Assembly: GCF_009674765.1 (NCBI RefSeq)
Contig: NZ_WKKF01000003.1
Span: forward strand, 186,001-250,000
Direction: 5' to 3'
Length of the DNA stretch: 64,000 bases
Source: Metabacillus idriensis
Lineage (GTDB): Bacteria > Bacillota > Bacilli > Bacillales > Bacillaceae
Part shown: in pieces, positions 42,233 through 50,899 of the stretch
How positions within the stretch are numbered: the first letter of the stretch is position 1
Layout of the letters: each line of letters opens with the position of its first letter
The notes under the pieces: model-generated
Told to the model about the DNA's origin: nothing
The model's input: the letters and a program-made list of their open reading frames with translations, nothing else
The model's database searches: none
Translations under genes and position numbers: made by a program

Positions 42233-42553
42233 CTACTGCACATCTAATTTCTTCAAACGGAGAATTCTCTCAAGCCTCTCTAATTCTTCTTGTCTTTCAA
42301 TCTCTTCCCTCACCCGGTCAACAGAGTCGGCGGCGGCTTCGAGCTCGCGGCTGATGTCGTAGAGGTTGTCTGAGTGTCGTTGGAACAGAATCTGGGCTTC
42401 GTCCATAGCGGAATCAAATTTGTTTCTGCTTTTACCGCTCCATGTAGCTGCATTATTGTTAATGTCTTGAAGCAATTTTTCTTCCTGGTCTTTCACGGAA
42501 TCTGAAGCTTCCTGAAACACCCTTGCAAGGGCTCTGACGTGTTCTGAATTCAT
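42233..42553 (-). CDS. WXG100-like protein (YfjA-like)
   Basis: 106 residues, helical hairpin with W-x-G in NNNAATWSGKSRNKFDSAM and a long C-terminal coiled coil. Matches the SACOL2603/YfjA type of T7SS substrates or targeting factors in size and pattern. RBS GAGGTG before ATG. First gene of the locus; expected to pair with the glycine-zipper effector. Confidence 0.8.
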   Translation of the reverse strand: MNSEHVRALARVFQEASDSVKDQEEKLLQDINNNAATWSGKSRNKFDSAMDEAQILFQRHSDNLYDISRELEAAADSVDRVREEIERQEELERLERILRLKKLDVQ

Positions 42554-42867
42554 ATTTTCACCTCTTCATTTCTTGCGTTTTTCTATGTATATCCTTCATA
42601 TTTCTACATAATGGTTCCTTTTTTGCACATATAAGAAAATGTTACTAGATTCAATTTCCAATTTCCATAAGTCTCCAGTAACATTTTCTAAGGCTGATTG
42701 TTCAGGCATTCATGCGAGAAAAGTACTGGTATTAGACAGATAATAGTCCTTACTAAGAAATCATTAGGACTTAGTAATGATGAATAAGAAGAAAAATATC
42801 CCAATTATCTATTACCACCCGCTCATATAGAGATAAACCTGTTTTTATAAAAATTTCCATTTTCATT
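42554..42867. other. Intergenic region upstream of the yfj-like locus
   Basis: A/T-rich, no reading frame with an RBS and no strong hairpin. It must hold the promoter of the T7SS locus; no convincing -35/-10 pair was identified by eye. Confidence 0.4.
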
Positions 42868-42902
42868 AAAAAAGCAGAATCTCACCACCTGAGATTCTGC
42901 TT
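42868..42902 (-). terminator. Terminator of the beta-glucanase gene
   Basis: Stem AGCAGAATCTCA / TGAGATTCTGCT, loop CCACC, with six T on the minus strand. Confidence 0.95.
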
Positions 42903-42908
42903 CATTAT

Positions 42909-45338
42909 TTATTGTTTAACTTTTAATACCACATTATCGATTTCTATTGCATGAGCTCCAAGTGGAGAACCCAACGTCTTTCCTAACAAAAATTTCATCG
43001 CAGCAATGTCATCCGACGGCATCGTGAATTCGAAAGAATACGTCTGCATTTCATCGGCTAAAGGAAGCTTTTCACTTAGAAACCTTGTATATTGCACATT
43101 TTCAACTGTAAGCTCTGCCTCGCGCGGCTTAGTCGAACGTGCTTCAAACGATACTTCGTAAACTGCCCCTTTTGCAAGCTTCATATTTTCCTGCTGTAAG
43201 ATGAGGCTCCACGGTTCATTGCCTTCGTTTGTAATGGCAATCTCTGCTTTTCCGCTGTCAGCAGCAATCATAGCCGCTGCATCGTAGTGGATATAGGAGC
43301 CCCATGAGGTCAAGCCGTTACTGAAATCGCCATTTTTCAATGGAAACAAATCGATATTTCCATAGTCGATTTTATCTGTCGTTTTAAGGAGGACAATATC
43401 GTCAAGGAAGACATCTCCCTTAGCTCCTCCCATGTTGAAAATCAGCTGGCCTTCGAGATCGCTGAGCTCATCCGTCATCGTAAACTCAACCGTTTTTTCT
43501 TCCATTTTTGAGGAAAGCTGAACGATTTTAGGTTCTGAATAACTGACAGTGCCGTCTTTGCTCAGGACATCCAGCTGAATGTCTCTTGGTTTCGTTGCAC
43601 GTGCTTTAAAAATCGCCTTATATTCATTTCCCTTGATCAATTGAACCCCTTTTTGTAAAACCTGAACAGACTCAGAGCTCTTGCCCGATTTTTTAATGTC
43701 CACTTTCAGTTCTCTTGAGCTCTCGTTAACGCTTGCTTCTGCTTTAGCATCATCTGTTTTTACATTCCAGAAAATCATCCGGTCCATGCGTCCCTGATCA
43801 AATGTTCCGTTGTAGATATAGTTGCCGTCTGGAAGCGGCTGCTTTGAGGCGTTCTCATCCTGTGCCTCACCGGTTACATCCTCCACTCTGACATTTCCGA
43901 TCCACACAGGATTTGTCCCATTTCCGCCTAAGTTAAATTCGAGCCGTGCCTCAATGTCTGTTTCATTCAGCATGTCAAACGTAAATTCATAGGACTGAAG
44001 CTGATCAGACAGGTTGAAGGACTCTTCATTCGAGTATTTGACCCAGCCTCTGTCAGGACCCGCACCAGCTTTTACCATCAAGCTGCGGGGAGCAGTTGAT
44101 TTTGCATCAAAGCTGACTCTATATTTCCCTCCTTGTCCAAGTGAAAGGTTTTGAATCAATTGGAGCGAGTAAAGCTGACTTCCAGGATTAGAAATCGAGG
44201 TTTTGGCAAAATTCATCCCCGATACCTGTTCAACCGAAACCGCCCCTGCTCCTCCAAAGTCCGGGAGATGAACGAAGTTCCAATATTCCTTGTTCAAAGC
44301 AACTTCCCCTGCCGCAATATCCGTAATCGGCTGTTCATAAGCTGAATCGTAAATGAAGTTTCCATCTGCCAAGGGCTGCTTCGCATTTGCCGGGAGCCGG
44401 ACAGGTTCAAGTTTGGGCTCAACAGGGTCAGCGTAGTTTCCATTTTTCAAGTCAAACACACGGACATAATCGATTTCCATTTGCTGAGGAAAAGTTGTTG
44501 ACGCATCCGGATCTCCGTCAAACCATCCTCCGACTGCAAGATTCATGATTAAATAGAAATTCTGGTCAAATGGCGCTGGATAGGCAAAATTCGCCGCATT
44601 GTCTTTTCCTTTTGAATACCACTTGTTTTGAGTTTGATAAAGCTCACCGTCCACATACCAGCGAAGCTCGCCAGGCTCCCATTCAAGGGCGTACGTATGC
44701 CAGTCGGTGACTGTGCTGTTATCTTTAAAATGATATTCCTTGCCCGTGTATTTGTTGTTCGGCCATCCTTCCCCATAATGAATTGTTCCGGCTACAAGGT
44801 TAGGTTTGCTTCCCCAGGACTCCATAATGTCAATTTCTCCAGAAGCAGCCCATGAACCATACTTATCTTCTTCGGGAAGCATCCAGATCGCCGGCCATAG
44901 TCCCTTTCCAGCAGGAAGCTTCGCCTTGATTTCATAGCGTCCGTATTTGTGGCTGAAATGTCCCTTTGTTTTCACCTTAGCCGACGTATAGTCATACGTG
45001 CCAAATTGATCGGATGTTTGTTCCTTCTTTGCTTTAATAATCAACTTTCCATCTTTTGTGTAAGCGTTTTCTTTTGAGTCCGTATAAAATTCCTTCTCGT
45101 TATTTCCCCAGCCTGATGCAATTCCTTTCCCGTCAGCATCAACAATCCAGTTGCCCAAGTCAAAGTTCCATTTGCTTCTGTCAATTTCGGTTCCACTGAA
45201 TTCATCTGACCATACAAGAGACCACTGCTTTTTTTTCATCGCTTCTCCTTTTTTCTCTTCCTTTTCTCCTGCCTGTGCATAAATGCTGCCTGAAAGCATG
45301 AGCAGACCACACATCATGATCGCCATTCCTTTTTTCAA
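42909..45338 (-). CDS. Secreted GH16 endo-1,3-beta-glucanase with C-terminal binding modules
   Basis: 809 residues. Sec signal peptide (MKKGMAIMMCGLLMLSGSIY, cleavage near AQA-GE). GH16 laminarinase domain (~38-300) with VWSDEFSGTEIDRSKW, the catalytic ASGEIDIMES and IHYGEGWPNN. Then about three ~160-residue beta-sandwich repeats of CBM4/9 type (ADGNFIYDSAYEQP, PDGNYIYNGTFDQG, KNGDFSNGLTSWGSY). It hydrolyses beta-1,3 (or mixed) glucans outside the cell. Start is TTG at 45338 behind GGGGAGGG. Single gene with its own terminator. Confidence 0.93.
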   Translation of the reverse strand: MKKGMAIMMCGLLMLSGSIYAQAGEKEEKKGEAMKKKQWSLVWSDEFSGTEIDRSKWNFDLGNWIVDADGKGIASGWGNNEKEFYTDSKENAYTKDGKLIIKAKKEQTSDQFGTYDYTSAKVKTKGHFSHKYGRYEIKAKLPAGKGLWPAIWMLPEEDKYGSWAASGEIDIMESWGSKPNLVAGTIHYGEGWPNNKYTGKEYHFKDNSTVTDWHTYALEWEPGELRWYVDGELYQTQNKWYSKGKDNAANFAYPAPFDQNFYLIMNLAVGGWFDGDPDASTTFPQQMEIDYVRVFDLKNGNYADPVEPKLEPVRLPANAKQPLADGNFIYDSAYEQPITDIAAGEVALNKEYWNFVHLPDFGGAGAVSVEQVSGMNFAKTSISNPGSQLYSLQLIQNLSLGQGGKYRVSFDAKSTAPRSLMVKAGAGPDRGWVKYSNEESFNLSDQLQSYEFTFDMLNETDIEARLEFNLGGNGTNPVWIGNVRVEDVTGEAQDENASKQPLPDGNYIYNGTFDQGRMDRMIFWNVKTDDAKAEASVNESSRELKVDIKKSGKSSESVQVLQKGVQLIKGNEYKAIFKARATKPRDIQLDVLSKDGTVSYSEPKIVQLSSKMEEKTVEFTMTDELSDLEGQLIFNMGGAKGDVFLDDIVLLKTTDKIDYGNIDLFPLKNGDFSNGLTSWGSYIHYDAAAMIAADSGKAEIAITNEGNEPWSLILQQENMKLAKGAVYEVSFEARSTKPREAELTVENVQYTRFLSEKLPLADEMQTYSFEFTMPSDDIAAMKFLLGKTLGSPLGAHAIEIDNVVLKVKQ

Positions 45339-45359
45339 ATTCTTTTCCCTCCCCTTAAA

Positions 45360-45401
45360 AATGATGAACCTACACTTAGTTTAGCGTGACTTTTCATCAT
45401 T
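45360..45401. promoter_or_regulatory. Inverted repeat upstream of the beta-glucanase gene
   Basis: AATGATGAA (45360-45368) and TTCATCATT (45393-45401), 24 bp apart, 22 bp or more upstream of the TTG start. Could be a regulator site or a leader-RNA hairpin. Confidence 0.35.
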
Positions 45402-45446
45402 CTTCAGACATGAAATTTTGTATAAGGGCGCAATATTTTAGAAATG

Positions 45447-45473
45447 AAAAAAAGGAGCTGCACGGGCACCTCA
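45447..45473 (-). terminator. Terminator of the HTH-TPR regulator
   Basis: Stem GAGGTGC / GCAGCTC with one mismatch, followed on the minus strand by CC and seven T. Confidence 0.65.
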
Positions 45474-45476
45474 CTT

Positions 45477-46724
45477 TTACTGCTGCTGAATAAAGCCATC
45501 CGCAATCCGGACTGCTTTTTCATACTGTTCTGTTTCTGTGTAATGGGTATAAAGCTGTTTTCCGAATTTATCAATCATTGTTTTTTGATTGTTCGTTTGA
45601 AAAAAAGGCAGACCGCTCTCTTCAATATATAAATAATACTCTTCAAACGCATTTTTTATCTTGTAGCTAAGGAGCGTAAAGAGAATTTTATACAGGATGC
45701 TGTTCATTTTCTTCGCTGAGGCAAGCCCGTCTTCAGCCAATTTAAGCAAAGATTTTTGAGGAATGAGCTTGCCTTCCATGCAGTTATCTGCATAATTGTA
45801 GAGCCTGTTCAGATAAATAACCTTGTTTTTATCCGCCATTTTAAGAGCACTTTTATAAAATGGATGCGCAGAGGCATATTCTTTTCTTTTAAAGCATTCA
45901 AGTCCAGCATTGTGGAGCAGCATCGCTTTGATTTCATCAGCTGAAATGGCATCGCAATCCTCAATTAATTGATGATAACGCGCTATTTTAAGATCTAATT
46001 CAGCTTTGGTCGCACTTTCTTTTTGCAAAAGCATAACAGCTTCAGATTGAATCGCACGGAAAAAATTATTTGTTTCTTTAAAAAAATGAAGGGCTTTTTC
46101 AGCATGCAGATAGGCCATCGTTTTTGATTCAACCCAGTGATACGCGACAGCCAAATGATAATGGTATTCTCTGTTCGGGTAGTCCTGCGGATGAATGCCT
46201 TTCATTGCTTCGATTGCTTTATTCCGGTTTTCACTGCTGAAATTGTTGTACTTTTCCAGGTAGCACAGCCCAATCACGTGCTGAAGAAGATTTCTCTCGT
46301 AGGGTGAAGACTGGGGATTTTCCTTCTGAATATGCTGAACGATGGTGAAGGCTTTTTCGCCTTCTTTGTTCAAAATGTAATATCTTGCAAGCAGCAATTG
46401 ATAGAAGACGCCATGATTTGAGGAGCTGATAAAGGGCAGGCGTTCGAGTTCTGTTTTGATTTTGTCCGCTTCTTTCTTTCTCAGCATGATGATGGACGAA
46501 TGCCATTGGTGGAGCTTTTTCTCTATGTTTTGGAGGTTTTCGATTTCTTTTTTAATATCGATATGTAAGCGGGCAGAAAATAAGTCAATGATTTCCTCTG
46601 AATACTGAGTATGCCCCCTCTCAATTTTACTTACATGTGTAGCGGTGCAGATATCTTTACCCAATTGTTCTTGTGTGAGTCCTGCTCTTTTTCGGTAAAA
46701 TTTAATAATTTCTCCTTCTAGCAT
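45477..46724 (-). CDS. RRNPP-type HTH-TPR regulator (NprR/PlcR-like)
   Basis: About 415 residues. Xre-type HTH at the N terminus (KFYRKRAGLTQEQLGKDICTATHVSKIERG) and about nine TPR-like helical repeats to the C terminus, the architecture of quorum-sensing RRNPP regulators such as NprR and PlcR that bind short peptides. It follows a neutral protease gene, as NprR neighbours nprA in the B. cereus group. No NprX-like signal-peptide gene was found beside it, so its ligand is unknown. ATG at 46724 behind AGGGAGAG. Confidence 0.8.
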   Translation of the reverse strand: MLEGEIIKFYRKRAGLTQEQLGKDICTATHVSKIERGHTQYSEEIIDLFSARLHIDIKKEIENLQNIEKKLHQWHSSIIMLRKKEADKIKTELERLPFISSSNHGVFYQLLLARYYILNKEGEKAFTIVQHIQKENPQSSPYERNLLQHVIGLCYLEKYNNFSSENRNKAIEAMKGIHPQDYPNREYHYHLAVAYHWVESKTMAYLHAEKALHFFKETNNFFRAIQSEAVMLLQKESATKAELDLKIARYHQLIEDCDAISADEIKAMLLHNAGLECFKRKEYASAHPFYKSALKMADKNKVIYLNRLYNYADNCMEGKLIPQKSLLKLAEDGLASAKKMNSILYKILFTLLSYKIKNAFEEYYLYIEESGLPFFQTNNQKTMIDKFGKQLYTHYTETEQYEKAVRIADGFIQQQ

Positions 46725-46878
46725 ACACATCTCTCCCTATCCCCGTCTGTAAAAAACATCTATATAAATGTATCCATTTTACGACGTTTTCCCTGCTTGA
46801 GGGATGAGGATTTAGACACATCTTTGAAAACTTCTGAACGTGACCATCGAACTATGAAATTGCCAGAATTTATTCAAA

Positions 46879-46910
46879 GAAAAACCATAGACTGTAGTCC
46901 ATGGTTTTTC
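46879..46910 (-). terminator. Terminator of the neutral protease gene
   Basis: Stem AAAAACCATGGACTA / TAGTCTATGGTTTTT-type hairpin (one G-T pair) with a T run on the minus strand, seven bases after the stop. Confidence 0.92.
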
Positions 46911-46916
46911 AAAAAA

Positions 46917-48629
46917 TTATTCAGCCGGAACTCCAACAGAATCATACGCTGCAATGACAGCTTTTGTTTCAGCAGATGGCTGGCCACTGCGGTCTGGATA
47001 AAGATCTCTTGCTGACTGAATCGCAGCCTGGCGCATTTCTTTGAAGCCTGATGAAGGAGTGAGATATTTCGTTAAAGCACGGTAGTAGATTTTTTCTGTT
47101 TTTTGGCGAGTGATGCCTGTTACAGTAATTCCGTAGTGCTCGCCGCCTTCAGAGATCAGGTAGGCTGCTTTGTTGTTGATGCTGCTGTTAATATGGACTC
47201 CGCCTTTGTCTAAAGTGCCTAAGTAGCGGTCATTGTAATGATCAGGATAATGGCCTGAAGGGAGATAGGCTGTGCTCAGCTTTGTTTTCGTAGGATCGCT
47301 TAGTGAGCGCAGGCCACCGTCACCAGGTTTATTAGGTGTGAAAATGTCCTCACCCATCTCCCATTCAGGTGCGCTTGCGGAACCACTTGCATGCATTTCT
47401 GCCAATGCCCCGAAAATATCTGCAATTGATTCGTTGATGGCGCCGGATTCATCCTGATACGTCATGTTGGCTGTATTAGATATTACACCATGTGTCATTT
47501 CATGTCCTGCCACATCAAGTCCTCCTGCAAGCGAGCTGAACTGAACGCCGTCACCGTCTCCATACAGCATTTGCTTTCCGTTCCACGCAGCATTGTTCCA
47601 TTTCTCCCCAATATGAACAGTGCTGACAAGCTTCATGCCATTGCCATCTAAGCTGTTGCGCTTATGCATGGTTTGATAGTAATTATTTACTTTAATCGAG
47701 TTGACATGTGCTGAAACAGCCGCCGGATCTGCAAAGAAGCTGGTCTTCGTTGTGACCTCTTGGCCTGTATATCCTAAAAGAGCAGAGAGGAGTATAAACG
47801 GAGTTTCCCCCATTCTCTTCGCGTTGTAAGTGTGAACATCAACCACATTCCCTCCAGAAGCAGCAGCCCCATGCAAGTAGCTTGTCCCACTTGCCAGATC
47901 CTTCACAGCAAGGAACGACTGCATCGTACCAGTAACATCCAAGCCTCTTGAATTCACCGGAGAAACAGACGGCAAATCCGCTTCATGAACAGCATTAAAG
48001 CTCTCCACTACATCTCCAGTTAAAGCATCAACGAAGTAATGGAAATAACCAGGAGCAGGGATGGAAGTAGAAGCTTTGACCAAGTATGTTAAGTAGTATT
48101 TTCCTTCATGCTTGTAAATCGTTAATTCGGAATCAATGCCGTCATAACCCTTAACTTCTCCTATTTCCGATACGACGCCTTCTTTTGCAATCTCCACTGC
48201 TTCCTCTTTTGATAAAACAGGCTCAGTCGGTATGATTGCACGGGCTAATTTTTGCGTAACATCTCCAAACGAAGCATACACGTTGTTTTCTGCATCAAGG
48301 GCAACACTTTGGCCAGATCCATAGATAGGAATGCCGTTGTATTGCTCAACTGTACGCACGTGATATGTATTTGTCGCCAGATCTGCCTGTTCGCTGATAA
48401 TCTTGAATTGCTCGCCGGATGTTGTTGCTGAACGAGCCCCGGAATCCGCTACTTTAGACTGAAGAAATGCTTTGACAACCGCTTGTTTACTTAACCCTTC
48501 CGCTTCAAACAGAACCGTTGTTTCAGCGGCATGTGCATTAGCTGTCGGCAGTGCGATCCCGCCCAGCACAACGGATAAAGCTAATACTGCTGGTATCACG
48601 GCTTTTTTCCCTTTGTTTTTCCTTTTCAA
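46917..48629 (-). CDS. npr: Neutral protease (bacillolysin, M4 thermolysin family)
   Basis: About 570 residues: signal peptide (KKAVIPAVLALSVVLGGIAL), FTP/PepSY propeptide (~50-225), and the M4 catalytic domain. Zinc motif HEMTHGVI with the third ligand in NESIADIFGALAEM, and DKGGVHINSSINNKAAYL near the S1' pocket and His proton donor. Secreted zinc endopeptidase. TTG at 48629 is well placed after AAGGGGTGAAGGAT; the GTG at 48638 overlaps that Shine-Dalgarno. Confidence 0.95.
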   Translation of the reverse strand: MKRKNKGKKAVIPAVLALSVVLGGIALPTANAHAAETTVLFEAEGLSKQAVVKAFLQSKVADSGARSATTSGEQFKIISEQADLATNTYHVRTVEQYNGIPIYGSGQSVALDAENNVYASFGDVTQKLARAIIPTEPVLSKEEAVEIAKEGVVSEIGEVKGYDGIDSELTIYKHEGKYYLTYLVKASTSIPAPGYFHYFVDALTGDVVESFNAVHEADLPSVSPVNSRGLDVTGTMQSFLAVKDLASGTSYLHGAAASGGNVVDVHTYNAKRMGETPFILLSALLGYTGQEVTTKTSFFADPAAVSAHVNSIKVNNYYQTMHKRNSLDGNGMKLVSTVHIGEKWNNAAWNGKQMLYGDGDGVQFSSLAGGLDVAGHEMTHGVISNTANMTYQDESGAINESIADIFGALAEMHASGSASAPEWEMGEDIFTPNKPGDGGLRSLSDPTKTKLSTAYLPSGHYPDHYNDRYLGTLDKGGVHINSSINNKAAYLISEGGEHYGITVTGITRQKTEKIYYRALTKYLTPSSGFKEMRQAAIQSARDLYPDRSGQPSAETKAVIAAYDSVGVPAE

Positions 48630-48863
48630 ATCCTTCACCCCTTATTCGAATTGTGCTGCTGTAACAATTTGAATTATTGTGAATATTCTCATTTAAGTCA
48701 ATTGGGTTATTTTAATGCCTTGTTTTTGCGTTATTTCCTAAGAAATGATGAAAAACGACAAAATCCTTGGTTCTTTTTCTTGAAAAATAACCCCATAACA
48801 ATTTTAGGATCATTCAGTAATAATTAAGGCAGTAGCACACCGCTTGTCCTGGAGGTTTCGGAA

Positions 48864-49436
48864 ATGAAAGGAATACTGCCTAAACTACTTTCGCTGCCAT
48901 GCTTGTGCTGTATCGGATTTTATACAGGCACACAGCTCATCGGTGAAACAGAAGCTGTTTTCAGCAGCCAGACTTCACCCGCCCCGCTAACTATCTCAGC
49001 AGCCGTTCTTTTTCCAGAGGGCGTTCAGTTAATGGAAAAACAAGCCCGGCAAATCGGAGAGAAGATGATTCAATCATACAATCGTATCCCTGAACAGTCA
49101 GAGGGCGGCACTCTGGAAGAATTGCACGGAACACTTGCCGAGCTTGAAGCCATTGAAGAAGAGCTAGCTGCCGAACAGGAAGAACTGGACAGCCTCTATA
49201 TAGAATTGCTCTCCTATCAGAAGCAGTCCGCTTCAGAAAACGGCAAACCACTAGATTACGTTGCAAAAGGGGTAAAAGCCGTCGGCAAAATTATAAAAGA
49301 AGCAGAAAAGTTCATTGATTATCAGCGGATAGAAGATTTTCAAACTTCTCTTGTTAAACAGATAAAAGAGATGGAAAATCAGGCATCCGTCCAAAAGGAG
49401 GCAGCTGAAAGTGATAACGAAACTAGTGAAAAATAG
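48864..49436 (+). CDS. DUF4047-like secreted protein of the sipW cluster
   Basis: 190 residues. N-terminal signal-like segment (LLSLPCLCCIGFYTGTQLIG), a short SipW-type feature (TEAVFSSQTSPAPLTISAAVLFP), then a long charged coiled coil (EELHGTLAELEAIEEELAAEQEEL). From memory this type (DUF4047) lies beside camelysin genes in several Bacillaceae. It takes the place that tapA has in B. subtilis tapA-sipW-tasA. Its 3' end overlaps sipW by 26 bp. RBS GGAGG before ATG. Confidence 0.75.
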   Translation: MKGILPKLLSLPCLCCIGFYTGTQLIGETEAVFSSQTSPAPLTISAAVLFPEGVQLMEKQARQIGEKMIQSYNRIPEQSEGGTLEELHGTLAELEAIEEELAAEQEELDSLYIELLSYQKQSASENGKPLDYVAKGVKAVGKIIKEAEKFIDYQRIEDFQTSLVKQIKEMENQASVQKEAAESDNETSEK

Positions 49437-49950
49437 TCTGAGCGGGATATTCATCCTGATCATCTGCTCTTTAGCGTTCATCGTCCTTTCTTCCCGCTTG
49501 ACCGGCGGAGAGCCCGCAATTATGGGCCATCAATTGAAAGCTGTCTTATCAGGATCGATGGAACCTGTGTTCCAAACAGGGTCTGTCATCTCCATCAAAC
49601 TTGGAAAAGATCCGTTCACTTATAAAAAAGGCGATATTATTACTTTTCAAATGGACGAAAAGCTGATTACCCACAGAGTCATCAAAGTTATCGATCAAAA
49701 TGGGCAAGCTGCGTATCAAACAAAGGGTGATAATAATAACGGACCTGATATGTGGACAGTGCAGCCTGGACAAATTATTGGGGAATACAGCGGATTTACA
49801 ATTCCTTATGCAGGATACGCTATGAATTATGCAAACTCAAAAGCGGGATCAGCTCTTCTATTAATCGTTCCAGGCGCCCTGTTGATACTCTCTGCATTTC
49901 GCACGATTTTCACTGCAGTAAAGGAAATGGAACTGACAAAAGCCGGTTAG
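49411..49950 (+). CDS. sipW: Signal peptidase I SipW (ER type)
   Basis: 179 residues. TM helix at ~10-28, catalytic Ser in VLSGSMEPVFQTGS, and His instead of Lys in MDEKLITHRVIKVI, the mark of ER-type signal peptidases. A C-terminal TM (SALLLIVPGALLILSAF) follows. SipW cleaves TasA/camelysin-type precursors. Start is GTG at 49411 with AAGGAGG ten bases upstream. Confidence 0.94.
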   Translation: MITKLVKNSLSGIFILIICSLAFIVLSSRLTGGEPAIMGHQLKAVLSGSMEPVFQTGSVISIKLGKDPFTYKKGDIITFQMDEKLITHRVIKVIDQNGQAAYQTKGDNNNGPDMWTVQPGQIIGEYSGFTIPYAGYAMNYANSKAGSALLLIVPGALLILSAFRTIFTAVKEMELTKAG

Positions 49951-50021
49951 ACCTCCTATGTATCACATTGCATATGAGTTTAATAAATTTTGCTTACATA
50001 ACAATTAAAGGGGATGAAGAA

Positions 50022-50636
50022 ATGAGTTTTGTTAAGAAAATAAGCAGCGGGGTAATGACGGCAGCACTTGGACTATCTTTAGTCAGCGGAGGAACCTTTG
50101 CGTACTTCAGTGACACAGTAGAAACGAAAAATACGTTTGCAGCAGGAACATTGGATCTTGGCGTTAACCCTAACCTTGTCGTCAATGTAAACAACATTAA
50201 ACCAGGAGATGAAGTGTACCGTGAATTCACTCTTGAAAACAACGGGACATTAGACATCCATAAAGTCCTATTAAATACTCAGTATTCTGTAGAGGACTGG
50301 AAAGGCGACAACACAGATGATCTCGCCAAACACATTAAAGTTACGATTATGTACAACACGAGCAGCGCAACAAATGCAGTCGTGGAAACAACCCTAGCCG
50401 ACCTGCAAAATCAGACGCCAGACTTAACTCAAATTGATACTTTCGTCGGCAGCACAACAAAGCCTGACGGCATACCGGCTGGCGGCAAAGAAAAAATCTT
50501 CGTTCTGTTTGAGTTTGTTGACAACGGACAGGATCAAAATCAATTCCAGGGCGACAAGCTTCAAGTTAACTGGAACTTCAATGCACAGCAAGGCGCAGGA
50601 ACTTATTATGATGATACGGATGAAAGCAATAACTAA
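50022..50636 (+). CDS. TasA/camelysin-family matrix protein
   Basis: 204 residues. Signal peptide MSFVKKISSGVMTAALGLSL ending near SGGTFAYFSDT, the SipW-type cleavage region. The rest is the TasA/CalY beta-rich domain (GTLDLGVNPNLVVNVNNIKPGDEVYREFTLENNGTLDI in pieces). These proteins form amyloid-like biofilm fibres, and camelysin was described as a surface metalloprotease. RBS AAAGGGGA before ATG. Follows sipW by 71 bp. Confidence 0.93.
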   Translation: MSFVKKISSGVMTAALGLSLVSGGTFAYFSDTVETKNTFAAGTLDLGVNPNLVVNVNNIKPGDEVYREFTLENNGTLDIHKVLLNTQYSVEDWKGDNTDDLAKHIKVTIMYNTSSATNAVVETTLADLQNQTPDLTQIDTFVGSTTKPDGIPAGGKEKIFVLFEFVDNGQDQNQFQGDKLQVNWNFNAQQGAGTYYDDTDESNN

Positions 50637-50678
50637 CAATAGGTAAAAAACCGTAGAGGTAAATTCAAAGTGGAAATG

Positions 50679-50721
50679 AAAAAGGGTACCAAATTGCGCA
50701 GCAATTGGTATCCTTTTTGTT
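50679..50721 (+). terminator. Terminator of the sipW-camelysin cluster
   Basis: Stem AAAGGGTACCAAATTGC / GCAATTGGTATCCTTT with a GC loop, followed by TTGTTATTTT. Confidence 0.92.
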
Positions 50722-50858
50722 ATTTTAACATTTTTTAGATTCCCCAAAGCTGTAAGGTAATCATAGCGGTTGTATGAGTACCCAAAACCAAAAAATTCTT
50801 TAACTAAGGTAATCAAATAGAAATCCTAGTTTTTTTAACTCATTTATAAAGCAAAGTA

Positions 50859-50884
50859 AAAACGCCCAAAATCGGGCGTTTTTA
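50859..50884 (-). terminator. Terminator of proCBA
   Basis: Stem AAAACGCCC / GGGCGTTTT with T runs on both strands, 16 bases beyond the proA stop. Confidence 0.93.
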
Positions 50885-50899
50885 AATGTTATTCGATAT

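Noticed and set aside
45339-45476. Possible NprX-like signal peptide gene after the HTH-TPR regulator
   Set aside because: The only start codons lead to stops within a few codons and no signal sequence is encoded.
49752-50636. 294-codon frame covering camelysin with a longer N terminus
   Set aside because: The RBS-preceded ATG at 50022 opens a proper signal peptide; the extension overlaps sipW.
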